This document shows positions 46,044-55,456 of a stretch of DNA of 64,000 bases, piece after piece. The stretch is from assembly GCF_964204645.1 (NCBI RefSeq), contig NC_134033.1:7844231-7908230 (forward strand), given 5' to 3'. The notes under the pieces are model-generated. The model ran no database searches, was not told where the DNA came from, and saw nothing but the letters and a program-made list of their open reading frames with translations. The stretch is from Tubulanus polymorphus (Eukaryota; Nemertea; Palaeonemertea; Tubulaniformes; Tubulanidae). The position numbers and the translations under genes were made by a program. Within the stretch, counting starts at the first letter, position 1. Each line of letters opens with the position of its first letter.

Positions 46044-46843
46044 ATATATATCATAAAACATGTTGCAAATGTAAAATAAGTAAGCCATTTACAGATTATT
46101 ATAAACGTAAGATTGGTAAAGATGGTTTACGCCATAATTGCAAAAGCTGTTATAATCAGAATAATCAACAATATTATAGAGATAATATTGAAGCACGCAA
46201 CGATAAAATTAAGCAATGGAAGGAAAATAATCCAGAACGCATTAAAGCGTATCAAAATAAATATCATAAAGAAAGATATCAAACAGATTTTAATTTTAAA
46301 ATGAAACAATGTCTAGGTAATAGATTATCACAATTATTCAGTAAAGAAGCGCATTCAGTTACACTATCTAATTTATTGGGTTGTTCAGATGAATTTCTCA
46401 AATCATGGATTGTATATCAATTCAACGATAAAATGAATGAAAAAAACTATGGTGAATACTTTCATATTGATCATGTGTTACCGATATCTAAATTTAACAT
46501 GAATGATGAACACAATCAGAAATTAATTTGGAATTGGAAGAATCTAAGACCTCTTGAAAAGAAAGAAAATCAAATCAAATCTAATAAACTAGATTTTCAG
46601 TTATATTTGGATCAATTAGATAAAGCAAAGAAATTCATTGAATTTTGGAACAATGAACCAAATAATGAACAATATGTTGAAGAAATTGAAAAGATAAGTC
46701 TAAACCCATTTGATGATAAAAGATATATTTTAGATGATGGAATTCATACAGTTGCTTATGGTTGCAATTTAGATGAATACTTAAGATTTAAAAGAGAAGA
46801 AACAAAAGAGAACGAGATAATGAAAAGAATTCTAACGTGTTAA
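45995..46843 (+). CDS. HNH endonuclease fused to a second copy of the polymerase tail
   Basis: 282 residues in two parts. Residues 1-228 are an HNH protein: a zinc ribbon (C23, C26, C49, C52), a long helical linker, then YFHIDHVLPISKF with a following N..LRPL, the H-D-H...N pattern of HNH nucleases. A free-standing relative lies at 57,764-58,432. From about residue 229 the frame becomes IEKISLNPFDDKRYILDD, then YGCNLDEYLRFKREE, a diverged copy of the polymerase C-terminus just upstream. The start is in ATTATAAATG, inside the run-on part of the polymerase frame. The gene looks intact. The nuclease may be a homing-type invader of the polymerase 3' end; that is inference. Confidence 0.75.
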   Translation: MEPEQSQTINITNSVINIYHKTCCKCKISKPFTDYYKRKIGKDGLRHNCKSCYNQNNQQYYRDNIEARNDKIKQWKENNPERIKAYQNKYHKERYQTDFNFKMKQCLGNRLSQLFSKEAHSVTLSNLLGCSDEFLKSWIVYQFNDKMNEKNYGEYFHIDHVLPISKFNMNDEHNQKLIWNWKNLRPLEKKENQIKSNKLDFQLYLDQLDKAKKFIEFWNNEPNNEQYVEEIEKISLNPFDDKRYILDDGIHTVAYGCNLDEYLRFKREETKENEIMKRILTC

Positions 46844-46872
46844 TCAAATTTTGATAAAAATATGTATTATAA

Positions 46873-47226
46873 ATGGAGAGTAAACAAGCACACAGTGAAA
46901 ACAACAAATTATTTCTAGATAGAATAAAAGATACTACAAATGTAAAATCTGTAGATTATAAATTCAAAAAGTTAACAGAATTAACAATTCATAAGAAATA
47001 TCTAATTACAAATATTGGTACAGTTACTAATAACTATGGAGATAAATTAGTTATACACTTAGAATATGAAGGATTAAAAGGAAATACATATAAATTCAGA
47101 ACATATTTACCGGATAGATTTCATAGATTATCAAGTGAAGATTTAGAAGAATTATGTTCTGGAGATTTCTATTTCGTATACAAAGGTAAGAATGAAAAAG
47201 GGCACCATGAAATAGATTTCGAATAA
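46873..47226 (+). CDS. ssDNA-binding-like protein, copy B
   Basis: 117 residues, paralogue of 41,777-42,103 and better preserved in the core: YLITNIGTVTNNYGDKLVIH, then FRTYLPDRF, LSSEDLEEL and KGKNEKGHHEIDF. The predicted beta strands and basic patches suggest an OB-fold single-strand DNA-binding protein, consistent with its place after the polymerase. No experimental basis is known to me. The start is in ATTATAAATG, 30 bp after the HNH-fusion stop. Intact. Confidence 0.6.
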   Translation: MESKQAHSENNKLFLDRIKDTTNVKSVDYKFKKLTELTIHKKYLITNIGTVTNNYGDKLVIHLEYEGLKGNTYKFRTYLPDRFHRLSSEDLEELCSGDFYFVYKGKNEKGHHEIDFE

Positions 47227-47243
47227 GAAAATATGTAAAATAA

Positions 47244-48003
47244 ATGGTAGAATTAAAAGAATACAGAATATTTGTTGATTCTAGAAAACTTACAAATTAT
47301 AAATCTCATAATTTACTAGTTCAACTAGATAGGGAATATAACAATTGTGTTGATTTAAAATTAGTAAATATAAGTTTATGTCATTCTTTTTATAATATAA
47401 CGGATAAAAAACTATTGAAGATAATGCTTTTATGATTTATATTAGAAATGTAAATAAATGGTTTCACCTAATTTTAAAACCAGGATTATATAATTTAGAA
47501 ACATTAGCTCAAGAAATTAATCGAAGAGCACGGTTGAAAATTAGAAGAGATGATGAATTTTTAATTAGATTTATAAAAAGTGATAGCACAAACAAAATTA
47601 AAATAAAGGTATATGATGAAAGTCAACATGCATTTATGGTAAAAAACCTATAGCTAAACTGTTAGGAATTGTACCAGATACTGTTACAGAAAACGTAGAT
47701 GGTCATTCAAATATAATACCTTTTACACACTTTTATATTTATTGCAATTTAATCGAGCCTACAAAAACTTTCGAAGCAACTAAAGAAACAATTTGTAGTT
47801 CTAGTATACTAAATATTTTACCGCTAAAAAATGTTAAACAATTTGGAACTCAAATAAATTATAATTTAACTGAATGTGATTTCAAACCTTGTATTCCACA
47901 TTTCAATAATTTTAAATTAGAAATAAGAAATCATAATGGTTATTTAATTGATTTGAATAACTTTCCTGTGATATATGAATTAGTTATAAGATGTAAAGAG
48001 TAA
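47244..48003 (+). pseudogene. Penton-like minor capsid protein, two frameshifts
   Basis: Three consecutive frames cover one gene of about 250 codons. Frame 1 runs 47,244-47,435, frame 2 to about 47,650, frame 3 to the stop at 48,001-48,003. The last part holds IIPFTHFYIYCNLIEPTK, a block typical of the single-jelly-roll penton proteins of Polintons/adintoviruses, then a KLEIRNHNGYLIDLNNFPV strand pair also seen in that family. Such proteins form the five-fold vertices. Frame changes lie near 47,420 and 47,645. The start is in AAAATAAATG. Pseudogene, unless the indels are sequencing errors. Confidence 0.78.
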
Positions 48004-48019
48004 TTTTTTCACAATATAA

Positions 48020-48376
48020 ATGAATATAACTGTTGGACCGAGTATATGTTTTGGGTTTAATTTTAAACATGAGAAAGAAATGAAATTTAACGTTAATGAT
48101 GTAATTACACATATTAAAAATATTTCATTTTATAATGAAACAACATTTGAGTATGAAACAACAATAGATAAAGAAACTTTTAATGTAGAAAAGATTACTA
48201 ATTTAATTAGAGAATCTTTAAGATTTTATGAATTAGATGAAGAATTTATTATAGATGATATTAAAAAAATAATAATTGAAATATATACAAATGAAACTAG
48301 TAATGAAATAAATGTTGAATTAATCGTAAATAAGTTAACTAAATATTTTGATGATAGTAATTTTTTTGATAAATAA
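48020..48376 (+). CDS. Unrecognised provirus protein (118 residues)
   Basis: No family recognised. Rich in N, I, E and T; begins MNITVGPSICFGFNFK and continues with alternating helical, acidic segments (for example TIDKETFNVEKI). No transmembrane segment or cysteine motif. It lies between the penton-like gene and a small membrane protein. The start is in CAATATAAATG and its stop codon TAA directly touches the next ATG, so the next gene's start motif lies inside this gene's end. Probably a virion or accessory protein, by position only. Confidence 0.55.
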   Translation: MNITVGPSICFGFNFKHEKEMKFNVNDVITHIKNISFYNETTFEYETTIDKETFNVEKITNLIRESLRFYELDEEFIIDDIKKIIIEIYTNETSNEINVELIVNKLTKYFDDSNFFDK

Positions 48377-48379
48377 ATG
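48366..48379 (+). promoter_or_regulatory. Start motif GATAAATAAATG inside the previous gene's end
   Basis: The motif spans the last codons and TAA stop of the 118-residue gene and the ATG of the next. This shows the motif is kept even where it must overlap coding sequence. Confidence 0.55.
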
Positions 48380-48598
48380 AGTGATAATAAGTGGATAATA
48401 ACTGGATTATATGATGGCACATTACTATCAGTTGGAACTGTTGGTTATTCAATGGTATTTAAAAAAGTATTCAAAATGGGAAGTGTTAATGTTGATAGAT
48501 TTGATATAAATGATATTTTAAAATTAACATTAGCAGTTACTTTATCTAATTTAACTATTGATTATTTGGAAAAACAAAAATATATTCCTCCCATATAA
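48377..48598 (+). CDS. Small conserved virion-like protein (73 residues)
   Basis: Starts MSDNKWIITGLYDGTLLSVG, with a hydrophobic N-terminal half, then DINDILKLTLAVTLSNLTIDYL and a short KQKYIPP end. I recall short proteins with this 'ITGLYDGTLLS...DYL.KQ...P' layout from capsid clusters of invertebrate Polinton-like elements; the function is unknown. It may be membrane-associated. Intact; the start follows the upstream stop with no gap. Confidence 0.6.
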   Translation: MSDNKWIITGLYDGTLLSVGTVGYSMVFKKVFKMGSVNVDRFDINDILKLTLAVTLSNLTIDYLEKQKYIPPI

Positions 48599-48622
48599 AT
48601 GCATAATTATTTTACTAAATAA

Positions 48623-49034
48623 ATGGCTTCTGCAGTTATAACTATTATAGGATCGGCAATTGTTAACGCTTTAGCATTTACTGGTGGTGGATATTTATTA
48701 AAAAAATGGATCATTAACAGAACAAAAAAGACATAACTTAGCATTAGAGAAATACAATAAAGCAGCAGAAGAATATAGAGAAAAGAGACAAAACTATATG
48801 GATTATATTAACAAGGAATTATATGATCAGAAGATTTCACATAGAGATTTTCAATCAGTTGATGATGCAATGAGTTTATATAACGCGGTAACCAATAAAG
48901 AAAAATTACATCTATACAAACCTGAATTATCAGATTATTATACCCCAAGTAATGAACAACAGAAATATGAAATGATATGGATTTTAGGCGGAACAGTTAT
49001 TGTTATATTTGTGGCGTATAAGTTTACTAATTAG
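48623..49034 (+). pseudogene. Conserved coiled-coil/membrane virion-like protein, one frameshift
   Basis: About 137 codons in two frames. The first frame starts in ACTAAATAAATG with a small hydrophobic helix (ITIIGSAIVNALAFTGGGYL); an indel in an A-run near 48,700 shifts the frame. The second part has NLALEKYNKAAEEYREKR, a basic coiled coil, then LSDYYTPSNEQQKYE and a C-terminal membrane segment (ILGGTVIVIFVAYK). This arrangement matches a family I recall beside capsid genes in related elements. The frameshift is in a homopolymer, so it could be a sequencing error. Confidence 0.65.
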
Positions 49035-49054
49035 TAACTTTTTTTGCTAAATAA

Positions 49055-49489
49055 ATGGAAGATAAAGTTGATAATATTGACATTATTCCTCATGATATAA
49101 ATAAAACTAAATTAAAAACATATTTAGAAAAACAAATATTAGAATTTGAAAGTGACTTAAAAGTTAAAAAGAAAAAATATTTAAAATCTAAAATTATATA
49201 TTATTTGATTATAAGTGGTTCGGTTACAATTAGTTCTGTAATAACATTTCTAGCAATATTTTCACCATTAACACCTTTAGCTATATCAATTGGTGTATTA
49301 GGATTAAGTTCAAGTGTTTTAACTGGTATAAGTTCAAAATTAAATATAAAAAGTAATAAAGAAAAAATTAAAACTAATATAAAAGAAATTAATAAATTAA
49401 AGAATACACTAGATTATATAATAAGTTTAAATGGCCATATAACAGTTGAAGAACAAGATAAATTATTAAAAGAATTAATAAATTATTAA
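49055..49489 (+). CDS. Two-pass membrane protein with flanking coiled coils (144 residues)
   Basis: N-terminal lysine-rich helix (TYLEKQILEFESDLKVKKKK), two hydrophobic segments separated by a proline turn (about residues 49-70 and 74-92, with SPLTPLAISIGVLGLSS), then a second lysine-rich helix and an acidic-basic tail. The hairpin-in-membrane layout is typical of internal-membrane or membrane-lytic virion proteins, but no family could be named with certainty. The start is in GCTAAATAAATG; 20 bp after the previous stop. Intact. Confidence 0.6.
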   Translation: MEDKVDNIDIIPHDINKTKLKTYLEKQILEFESDLKVKKKKYLKSKIIYYLIISGSVTISSVITFLAIFSPLTPLAISIGVLGLSSSVLTGISSKLNIKSNKEKIKTNIKEINKLKNTLDYIISLNGHITVEEQDKLLKELINY

Positions 49490-49505
49490 TTTTTTAGTTA
49501 TATAA

Positions 49506-50825
49506 ATGGGGTTTCCAAAAGCTTTCCAATATAATAAATCAATCAAATATAATATTCCTGCAATAGATTTTAATAAAGATATTACATATAGAAATGAAGT
49601 TTCAAATTCATTAATTGATTTATATATTTATGTTACTGAAAGTAATAGTTTTCATGTAAAGATGGAAAATATATTTCATGTGTATACAATTAATTTTAAA
49701 AATTTAAATGAGGCAAAACAATGGTTATTAAAATCTAATATGAAGTATTGGCAGAACCAATTAAATTTTGCTGTTTATTGCGCAACAACAGGATGTGGAA
49801 TTAGTTGGAATGATCATTTAAACAAACCGAGTTAACCATTGACGTTATCACTTTTTAGATTCCATACTTATTTTCAAGTAAAATTAATATTAGATGAATT
49901 AGAATGTCCTTTACCAGGTTCAAAATATTTTAAAGAATGGAATAATAATATTAATTTTTCTAAGTTTTATAAAATATGTAATGAATTTAACATTAATTCA
50001 AATAAAGATTTTAGAGCAAAAATTGGAACGATGGGTGGATTAGGAATATTGTATACTAAAGAATTTGGAAAAATAATGACAAATTCAGATATAAGAACAC
50101 TAAATTGGAATGAATTACCAAAATATTATAATAATATACAACAACAAAACAATAATGGTTGGGTTAATTTCATTTTAGAAAATAGTGAAGGTTTTACTAA
50201 AGCTGGTATACAAAGAATAAATCAATCAATTAGAACTTATTTGATATGTATTTTAGGTGCGCAAGTTGAAACAAGATCCCCAATAATTGGAAATGATAAC
50301 ACTTCATTCGATGCGCAGAAACAATTCAAAGTATTATTTGAAGATTCAATTCATAATGATAAAAATAGATCGATTCCGGAAAACATTGTAAGATATCAAA
50401 ATTATTTAGATAAATCACATATTAGATTAAATTATTGTATAGGCCCTAATCTATTTATTATTTCTAATGATTTAGTATTAAAGATGGGAAACATAATTGG
50501 TTATAATAATCTAATTAAAACTGCAACAATAAATAATTCATTTGGATTGAATGATATAAATAAAAAGATTATTACTGCTCCAAAATTAATGGAAGGTGAA
50601 AAAAATAAAAAACACATTCAATCAACTGAAACTAAAACTAATAATATCAAGTTAAATAATGATTCTAAAATAAAAGATTACAATACATCAGAAAATATTA
50701 GAACTGATAATATTCAACATGATATAACTAAAACTGATAATGATAATAAATCCCATGAAAATACTAAATTAGCTATAACTTGTATAGGAATTGTAATCGG
50801 AGGAATATTATATTTTAGATTTTAA
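49506..50825 (+). pseudogene. Conserved capsid-cluster protein, one internal stop
   Basis: A 440-codon frame interrupted once by TAA at 49,833-49,835 (codon 110). After the stop: SLFRFHTYFQVKLILDEL, PLPGSKYF, GTMGGLGILYTKEFG, then INQSIRTYLICILGAQVE. The block 'IRTY..CILGAQ' is characteristic of a protein family I recall from capsid clusters of invertebrate Polinton-like elements; the function is unknown. A low-complexity N/K/T region precedes a C-terminal transmembrane segment (LAITCIGIVIGGILYF), so it may be anchored in a membrane. The start is in GTTATATAAATG. Confidence 0.65.
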
Positions 50826-50841
50826 TTTTTTTATTATGTAA

Positions 50842-52319
50842 ATGGCAGAAGGTGGAGAAGGTTTTCCATTGGGCCCTTTAGATGAACCTGGTATAAGTGA
50901 TGAACAACAACCTGATTTTGATGAAACAAGTTTTAGTAATGACGGTAATGAATCAGCATATAATTCTAATTTAGCAGATAGTGGTTCTAAAGCCACATCA
51001 ACAGAAGAACATGATAGAAGAACTATATCGAGAATACCTACTGAAAATTTAAACCCAGGTTTAGTAAAAAAAAGATTAGATTATAATGATTATATTTATA
51101 AATTCAAACCTGCATTTGAAAGATCTGGGTATAATATAAGTAATAGAGATGCTGAACTTTTAGTAGAAAATTTAAAACTTTTTAAAGGTAAATATTATTA
51201 TAATTTGGATGGTGATTATTATATTGATATCACTGATCATAGAACAAAACTACCTAAAATATTAGCGGAATCAACTTTGAAAAATTAAGAAACAGAAAAA
51301 ATTAAGAGAATAAGTATTAGTAATGAAATAACTGATATTACAAAAGAAGAAAGAAAGGATAATATAGGAGTATTTAGTGAAAGAATTGAATTTTTATTAA
51401 AAATAATCAATAAAAATTCAGAACCAGAAACAATTCCTAAAGAACCAGAAACAATTCCTAAAGAACTTATTAATTCCAAAGCTAGTAAATCTAATTCAAG
51501 AGAAGTTCAAACTGAAAAACTTTTACCGAAGGGATTACTTGATGCAACAGATCAACAATTAGAAGATTTAAATATATTTTCTAAAAAAACTATTAGAGAA
51601 ATAATAAGTATACGAAATGAAACTGATAAAATTGGGCGCGAAAAACATATTAGATATAATAAAATTAAACCTTTAGAAAATAAATTATTTGACACCAGAA
51701 AAGAATTAGAACAATCAAAATTAGATAGAGAATTTAAAGTTATTGAAGAAATTGAATTTAAAAAAAGTAATGCATATTTAGAAAAAGAAATTGATGATTT
51801 AGAATATAACATAGAATTTCAGAAAGAAGAAAATTATTATTAAGATCATATGATTATTGTATTAATAGATTAAAAGTTGTTGTTAAAGAGTTAATACTAA
51901 AACCAAATTCTGACATATCACTACAAGATAGAATAAAATTATTATTTAAGTTTGAAGGAATAACAGTTCTTTCAATTCTAACATCTGTAACTATGGTATT
52001 TACAACAATTGGTTTAGCAATATCAAATGCTTTGAAATCTACTCCTACTCCTACTCCTAATAAACCGGATAAACCCCCAGATAATAATTCTATACAAGAT
52101 AAAGTTAAAGATGGTTTAAAGAAATTAGCAAAATATTTATGGGAACTATCAAAGAAATCTGCTGCAGCATTGCCAGGAATTATTGCATCAATTGTTGGTT
52201 TTATATTGAAATCTGCAGGAAACATTATTAACTTTGCTGCTGAACATATTATTTTATTCTTATTTACAGTTGTAAGTGCAATTATTTTTGGGTTAGTAAA
52301 TATGATAAAAAATAAATAA
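50842..52319 (+). pseudogene. Conserved long virion-like protein, one stop and one frameshift
   Basis: About 490 codons. The N-terminal part (MAEGGEGFPLGPLDEPG and an acidic, S/N-rich region) runs to a TAA at 51,286-51,288; the same frame continues through an E/K-rich coiled coil to about 51,840. A frame change then leads to a hydrophobic segment around 51,960-52,030, a proline-rich TPTPTPNKPDKPPDN linker, and an amphipathic/membrane block KKSAAALPGIIASIVGFIL. The 'AAALPGIIAS.VGF.LK.AG' block is typical of a family found next to capsid genes in related proviruses. Possibly a membrane-active minor virion protein, by analogy only. The start is in ATTATGTAAATG. Confidence 0.65.
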
Positions 52320-52325
52320 TTAATT

Positions 52326-52342
52326 TTTTTGTTAAATAAATG
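52326..52342 (+). promoter_or_regulatory. T-tract plus TTAAATAAATG before the major capsid gene
   Basis: Clear form of the shared start motif: seven Ts, GTTAAATAA, then the ATG of the capsid gene, with only 20 bp between the previous stop and this ATG. Confidence 0.6.
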
Positions 52343-53587
52343 AGTGGGAGTTATATCAATCCTTCTAAGAATCATAGAATATCTAATGCTATTAAAGCAG
52401 AAAGATCACATCATATAATTACTCATAACCCTTCTAATATTAATCCCGATGAAACTTTATATGTTAGAATTCCTAGATTAACACAAAATACTTTTTATGT
52501 TCCAAATAGTATTTATTTATCAGCCGATATAAAAGTAATCGGTAATAATAATAATTATGTTGTTGATAATGTTGGAAGATATTTGATTAAAAAATTAACT
52601 ATAAAGATTGGTCCAGAAACAGTTTTCTCATTAGATGATTATAATTTATGTATGCATTATAAAGATTTATGGTTAACTTAAGAAAATAGAAATAATATGA
52701 TATTTCAAGGCATCCAATCAGAAAACCAAAATAAATTAAGATCAGGAGCTAATGACGCAATAGTAACTCGTACCGCAGATAATTTGATAAAAAAGATTTA
52801 TGGAAGCAAATATGAAATTCCATTAGACTTTGAATTGATAAATAAAAATGCACCTTTATATAAATACGCAATTCAAGAAGATGTTATATTCGAAATAACA
52901 TTTGCTCCTGTAAATGAAATTATAATATCTAGCGTTGTTAAAGATATGAGTTATAAATTATCGAATATATGTTTAGAATATAATACAGTAACTGATGAAA
53001 ATATTTCAAGTATAATTCAAACTCAATACAATCAAGGATTTTCATTATTATATGATTATATTGATAAATTTAAAACTGTAACTATTACTGCAAATGATGA
53101 AATTATTAATGAGAATATTAACTTCCCAAGAAGATCTATTAAAGGTATATTAATATTTTTTACCATTGCAACATATTCTAATGGTGCAATACAGGTTGAT
53201 AAGTATTATAATCCTGAAATAACAAAAGTAGAAATAACTATCGAAGGAATAGCAAATAAAATATTTTGTCAAGGAATGAGAATGATAGATCAATGGCCAG
53301 AAATTAGAAAACATTTTATGAATGAAAAAGGGAAATCATCTGAAAATTGTAACATTAATCAAATTGATTATTATACCGGTAATAAATATGCATTATGGTT
53401 AGATTTTAGAACAACAGAGGATAATTCATTACATGGTTCTGGAAAAAAATTACAAAACACTAAAGATGGAATACAATTATTCATGACAAAGAAAAAAGGA
53501 AGCCTAAATTTCAAAATGCACATTTATATTATATCTGACGCGCAATTAAATATTGTAAATTCTCAATTAAATAGTGTTATGTATTAA
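52340..53587 (+). pseudogene. Major capsid protein (double jelly roll), one internal stop
   Basis: A 415-residue frame with one TAA at 52,679-52,681 (codon 114). Diagnostic blocks: NPDETLYVRIPRLTQNTFYV at the N-terminus, NVGRYLIKKLTIKIG, YKDLWLT just before the stop, then GSKYEIPLDFELI, VIFEITFAPV, NFPRRSIKGILIFF, YNPEITKVEITIEGIANKIF and GMRMIDQWPEIRKHF. This order matches major capsid proteins of Polinton/adintovirus-type elements, which build the icosahedral shell from trimers. Apart from the stop the frame is clean to 53,587, so decay is slight. The start is in GTTAAATAAATG. Confidence 0.88.
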
Positions 53588-53619
53588 AATTTTAACTTTA
53601 ATAAAAATATATATAATAA

Positions 53620-54501
53620 ATGGAAGGAGGTAAAGTATATAAACATATTCCATACATCGATACACATGAAAATAATGATGGTTTATATTATGTAATACCT
53701 TGTAATATAGCTTTGATATTTGATCCTATTTTCAAAATTTATAAAACTAAACTAATAGAAATCGATAATAATAAAAGTGGTGTTGTTGATAATTCAAGTA
53801 ATGTAATTGATAATAATGTAATACCTTCTACATCTAATAATGTAATACCTACTACATCTAATAATGTAATACCTACTACATCTAATAATGTAATACCCTC
53901 TACATCAAATAATGTAATACTTTCTACATCTAATAATGTAATACCTTCTACATATAATAATGCAATAATATTAAATGTTAGTGAAAATAGAAATTATTGT
54001 GATTATTGTAAAGGTGAATTTTCAAACGCCCCATCAAATTGGAATAATCATATGAATACAAATTCACATATTATTAATGTAATAGATCGTGTTGGTATAA
54101 GAGAATTTATAGAACACCCATTTAATTATGTTACAAAGTTTGTTTCAAATAAAAAAGTAGATGGTAAAGATTTATATAAAGATTTATTAGGTGAAGTTTT
54201 ATCTAAGGAACCTAGTAATGATGAATTAGATTTATCTGCTGCTAAAAAAATACTAGAATCAAGCATTGTAAATACAATATTAAGGTCTAACACCAAGAAA
54301 GATGATAATGAAGATTCTATGAAACATAAAGTAGAAAATAAAGATATAGTTGAGATGACTAATAAGTATATCAATAAACCAATTATTTATGAAGATACGG
54401 TAAAAAGGACGAAGAATAAGCATAAAAATAAAACAACTCTTAATGAAGATACGGTAGAGAATTTGGGAAAATTGTTAGAGTATGATAGTGAAAGTGATTA
54501 A
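53620..54501 (+). CDS. Zinc-finger protein with 8-residue repeats
   Basis: 293 residues, no recognised family. Residues 1-55 form a beta-rich head (YVIPCNIALIFDPIFKIY). Residues about 65-115 consist of six tandem NNVIPSTS-type repeats. A zinc finger follows (CDYCKGEFSNAPSNWNNHMN, with a second H in TNSH; C-x2-C-x12-H-x5-H), then a helical K/D/E-rich tail with two EDTV.. repeats. The finger suggests nucleic-acid binding; the repeat linker is probably a flexible spacer that varies in length. The start is in TATATAATAAATG. Last plus-strand gene of the capsid block. Intact. Confidence 0.6.
   Translation: MEGGKVYKHIPYIDTHENNDGLYYVIPCNIALIFDPIFKIYKTKLIEIDNNKSGVVDNSSNVIDNNVIPSTSNNVIPTTSNNVIPTTSNNVIPSTSNNVILSTSNNVIPSTYNNAIILNVSENRNYCDYCKGEFSNAPSNWNNHMNTNSHIINVIDRVGIREFIEHPFNYVTKFVSNKKVDGKDLYKDLLGEVLSKEPSNDELDLSAAKKILESSIVNTILRSNTKKDDNEDSMKHKVENKDIVEMTNKYINKPIIYEDTVKRTKNKHKNKTTLNEDTVENLGKLLEYDSESD
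53812..53967 (+). repeat. 24 bp coding minisatellite
   Basis: Six in-frame copies of 'aataatgtaataccttctac' plus 'atct', with few changes, encode the NNVIPSTS repeats. Confidence 0.85.
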
Positions 54502-54895
54502 AATATTAATTATATTTAACTCAAATAATAATATTAGTTGAAAATTGTATAAAATAATAGTAAATAAAAAAGGTGGTTTTAAGTATTTAGGTATCTAATA
54601 CATATCTAACCGGTATCTAATACGTATCTAATACGTATTTAATACATATTATTTGAAAATACCTTAAACTATATTCCTTTTTTAAATTTATATTGAAACC
54701 TCAGTAATAATAAATAACCTTTATTATTTTCAAACTTATTCATATATTAGTTGAAAAAAATAAAAATAAATTGGTTGAAAATTATATGAATAATATTTAT
54801 TTTAAAATGGGGTTTTAAGTATTAATGTATTTAATACGTATCTAATACGTATTTAAAACGTATTAGATAGATAGATAGATATATAAACAGTTATT
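54502..54895. repeat. Convergent intergenic region with tandem repeats
   Basis: Lies between the stop of the plus block and the stop of the minus block. Two related units (about 54,520-54,660 and 54,735-54,880) contain 'attagttgaaaa', 'ggttttaagtatt' and strings of 'atctaatacgt'. Words such as 'cgtatctaatacgtattta' repeat directly. A 'gatagatagatagata' run lies near 54,866. Could hold terminators or an origin. Confidence 0.65.
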
Positions 54896-55456
54896 TTATA
54901 ACTTTATATTCATAGGGAAATTCAGTAATCTCAGTAATAATTTTGAACCTTTATTATTCTTTAATTTATTCATATATTCATCATGTAACTCAGTAGGTAT
55001 AATTTGATTTTCTTCCAATCTTATATTCTCCCTAAAGTCTTTAACAATTGAATTATATTTTTGATTTAAAACCCATGTTGTTATCCCAAAATGTCTCCCA
55101 GAGAAAGCTAGATAACATAACTCACTTTCTCTAACTTTTGAATCATGTAAATTTGCGCAATCATCTACAATGAATAATGTATTTGATCCTTTATAAGTAT
55201 CAATTGCTATTTTAAAACAATTATCTAAATTTTCTTTTACTGTTTTAGGATCTAATATAATAAACTTTTTTATCTTAACTATATCTCTATTATATGTTTT
55301 ATTCATTTCATAAGTAGGACAGAATGATATTATATTATCAAAATGATTCTTATAAATAGTTTCTAACAAATCATATATGAAATGTGTTTTACCACAATTG
55401 GTTACACCAGTAACTAACATATTATGCGGTTCAAATATAAATAAGTCTTTATTCAT
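54896..55456 (-). pseudogene. FtsK/HerA-type (A32-like) packaging ATPase, copy B, damaged
   Basis: 186 residues, clearly paralogous to copy A. The P-loop is complete (GVTNCGKTHF), Walker B TLFIVDDCANLHDS and SGRHFGITTWVLNQ are kept. After FRENIR about 16 residues present in copy A are missing (in-frame 48 bp deletion), and the last residues differ through a frame change just before the stop. The lesions therefore differ from those in copy A, and neither copy looks fully functional. The start overlaps the integrase end by 8 bp and lies in GAATAAATG. Confidence 0.82.

Noticed and set aside
51285-52375. Minus-strand ORFs of 64-173 residues in the capsid region
   Set aside because: They are complementary shadows of the plus-strand coiled-coil and membrane gene, without TAAATG starts.
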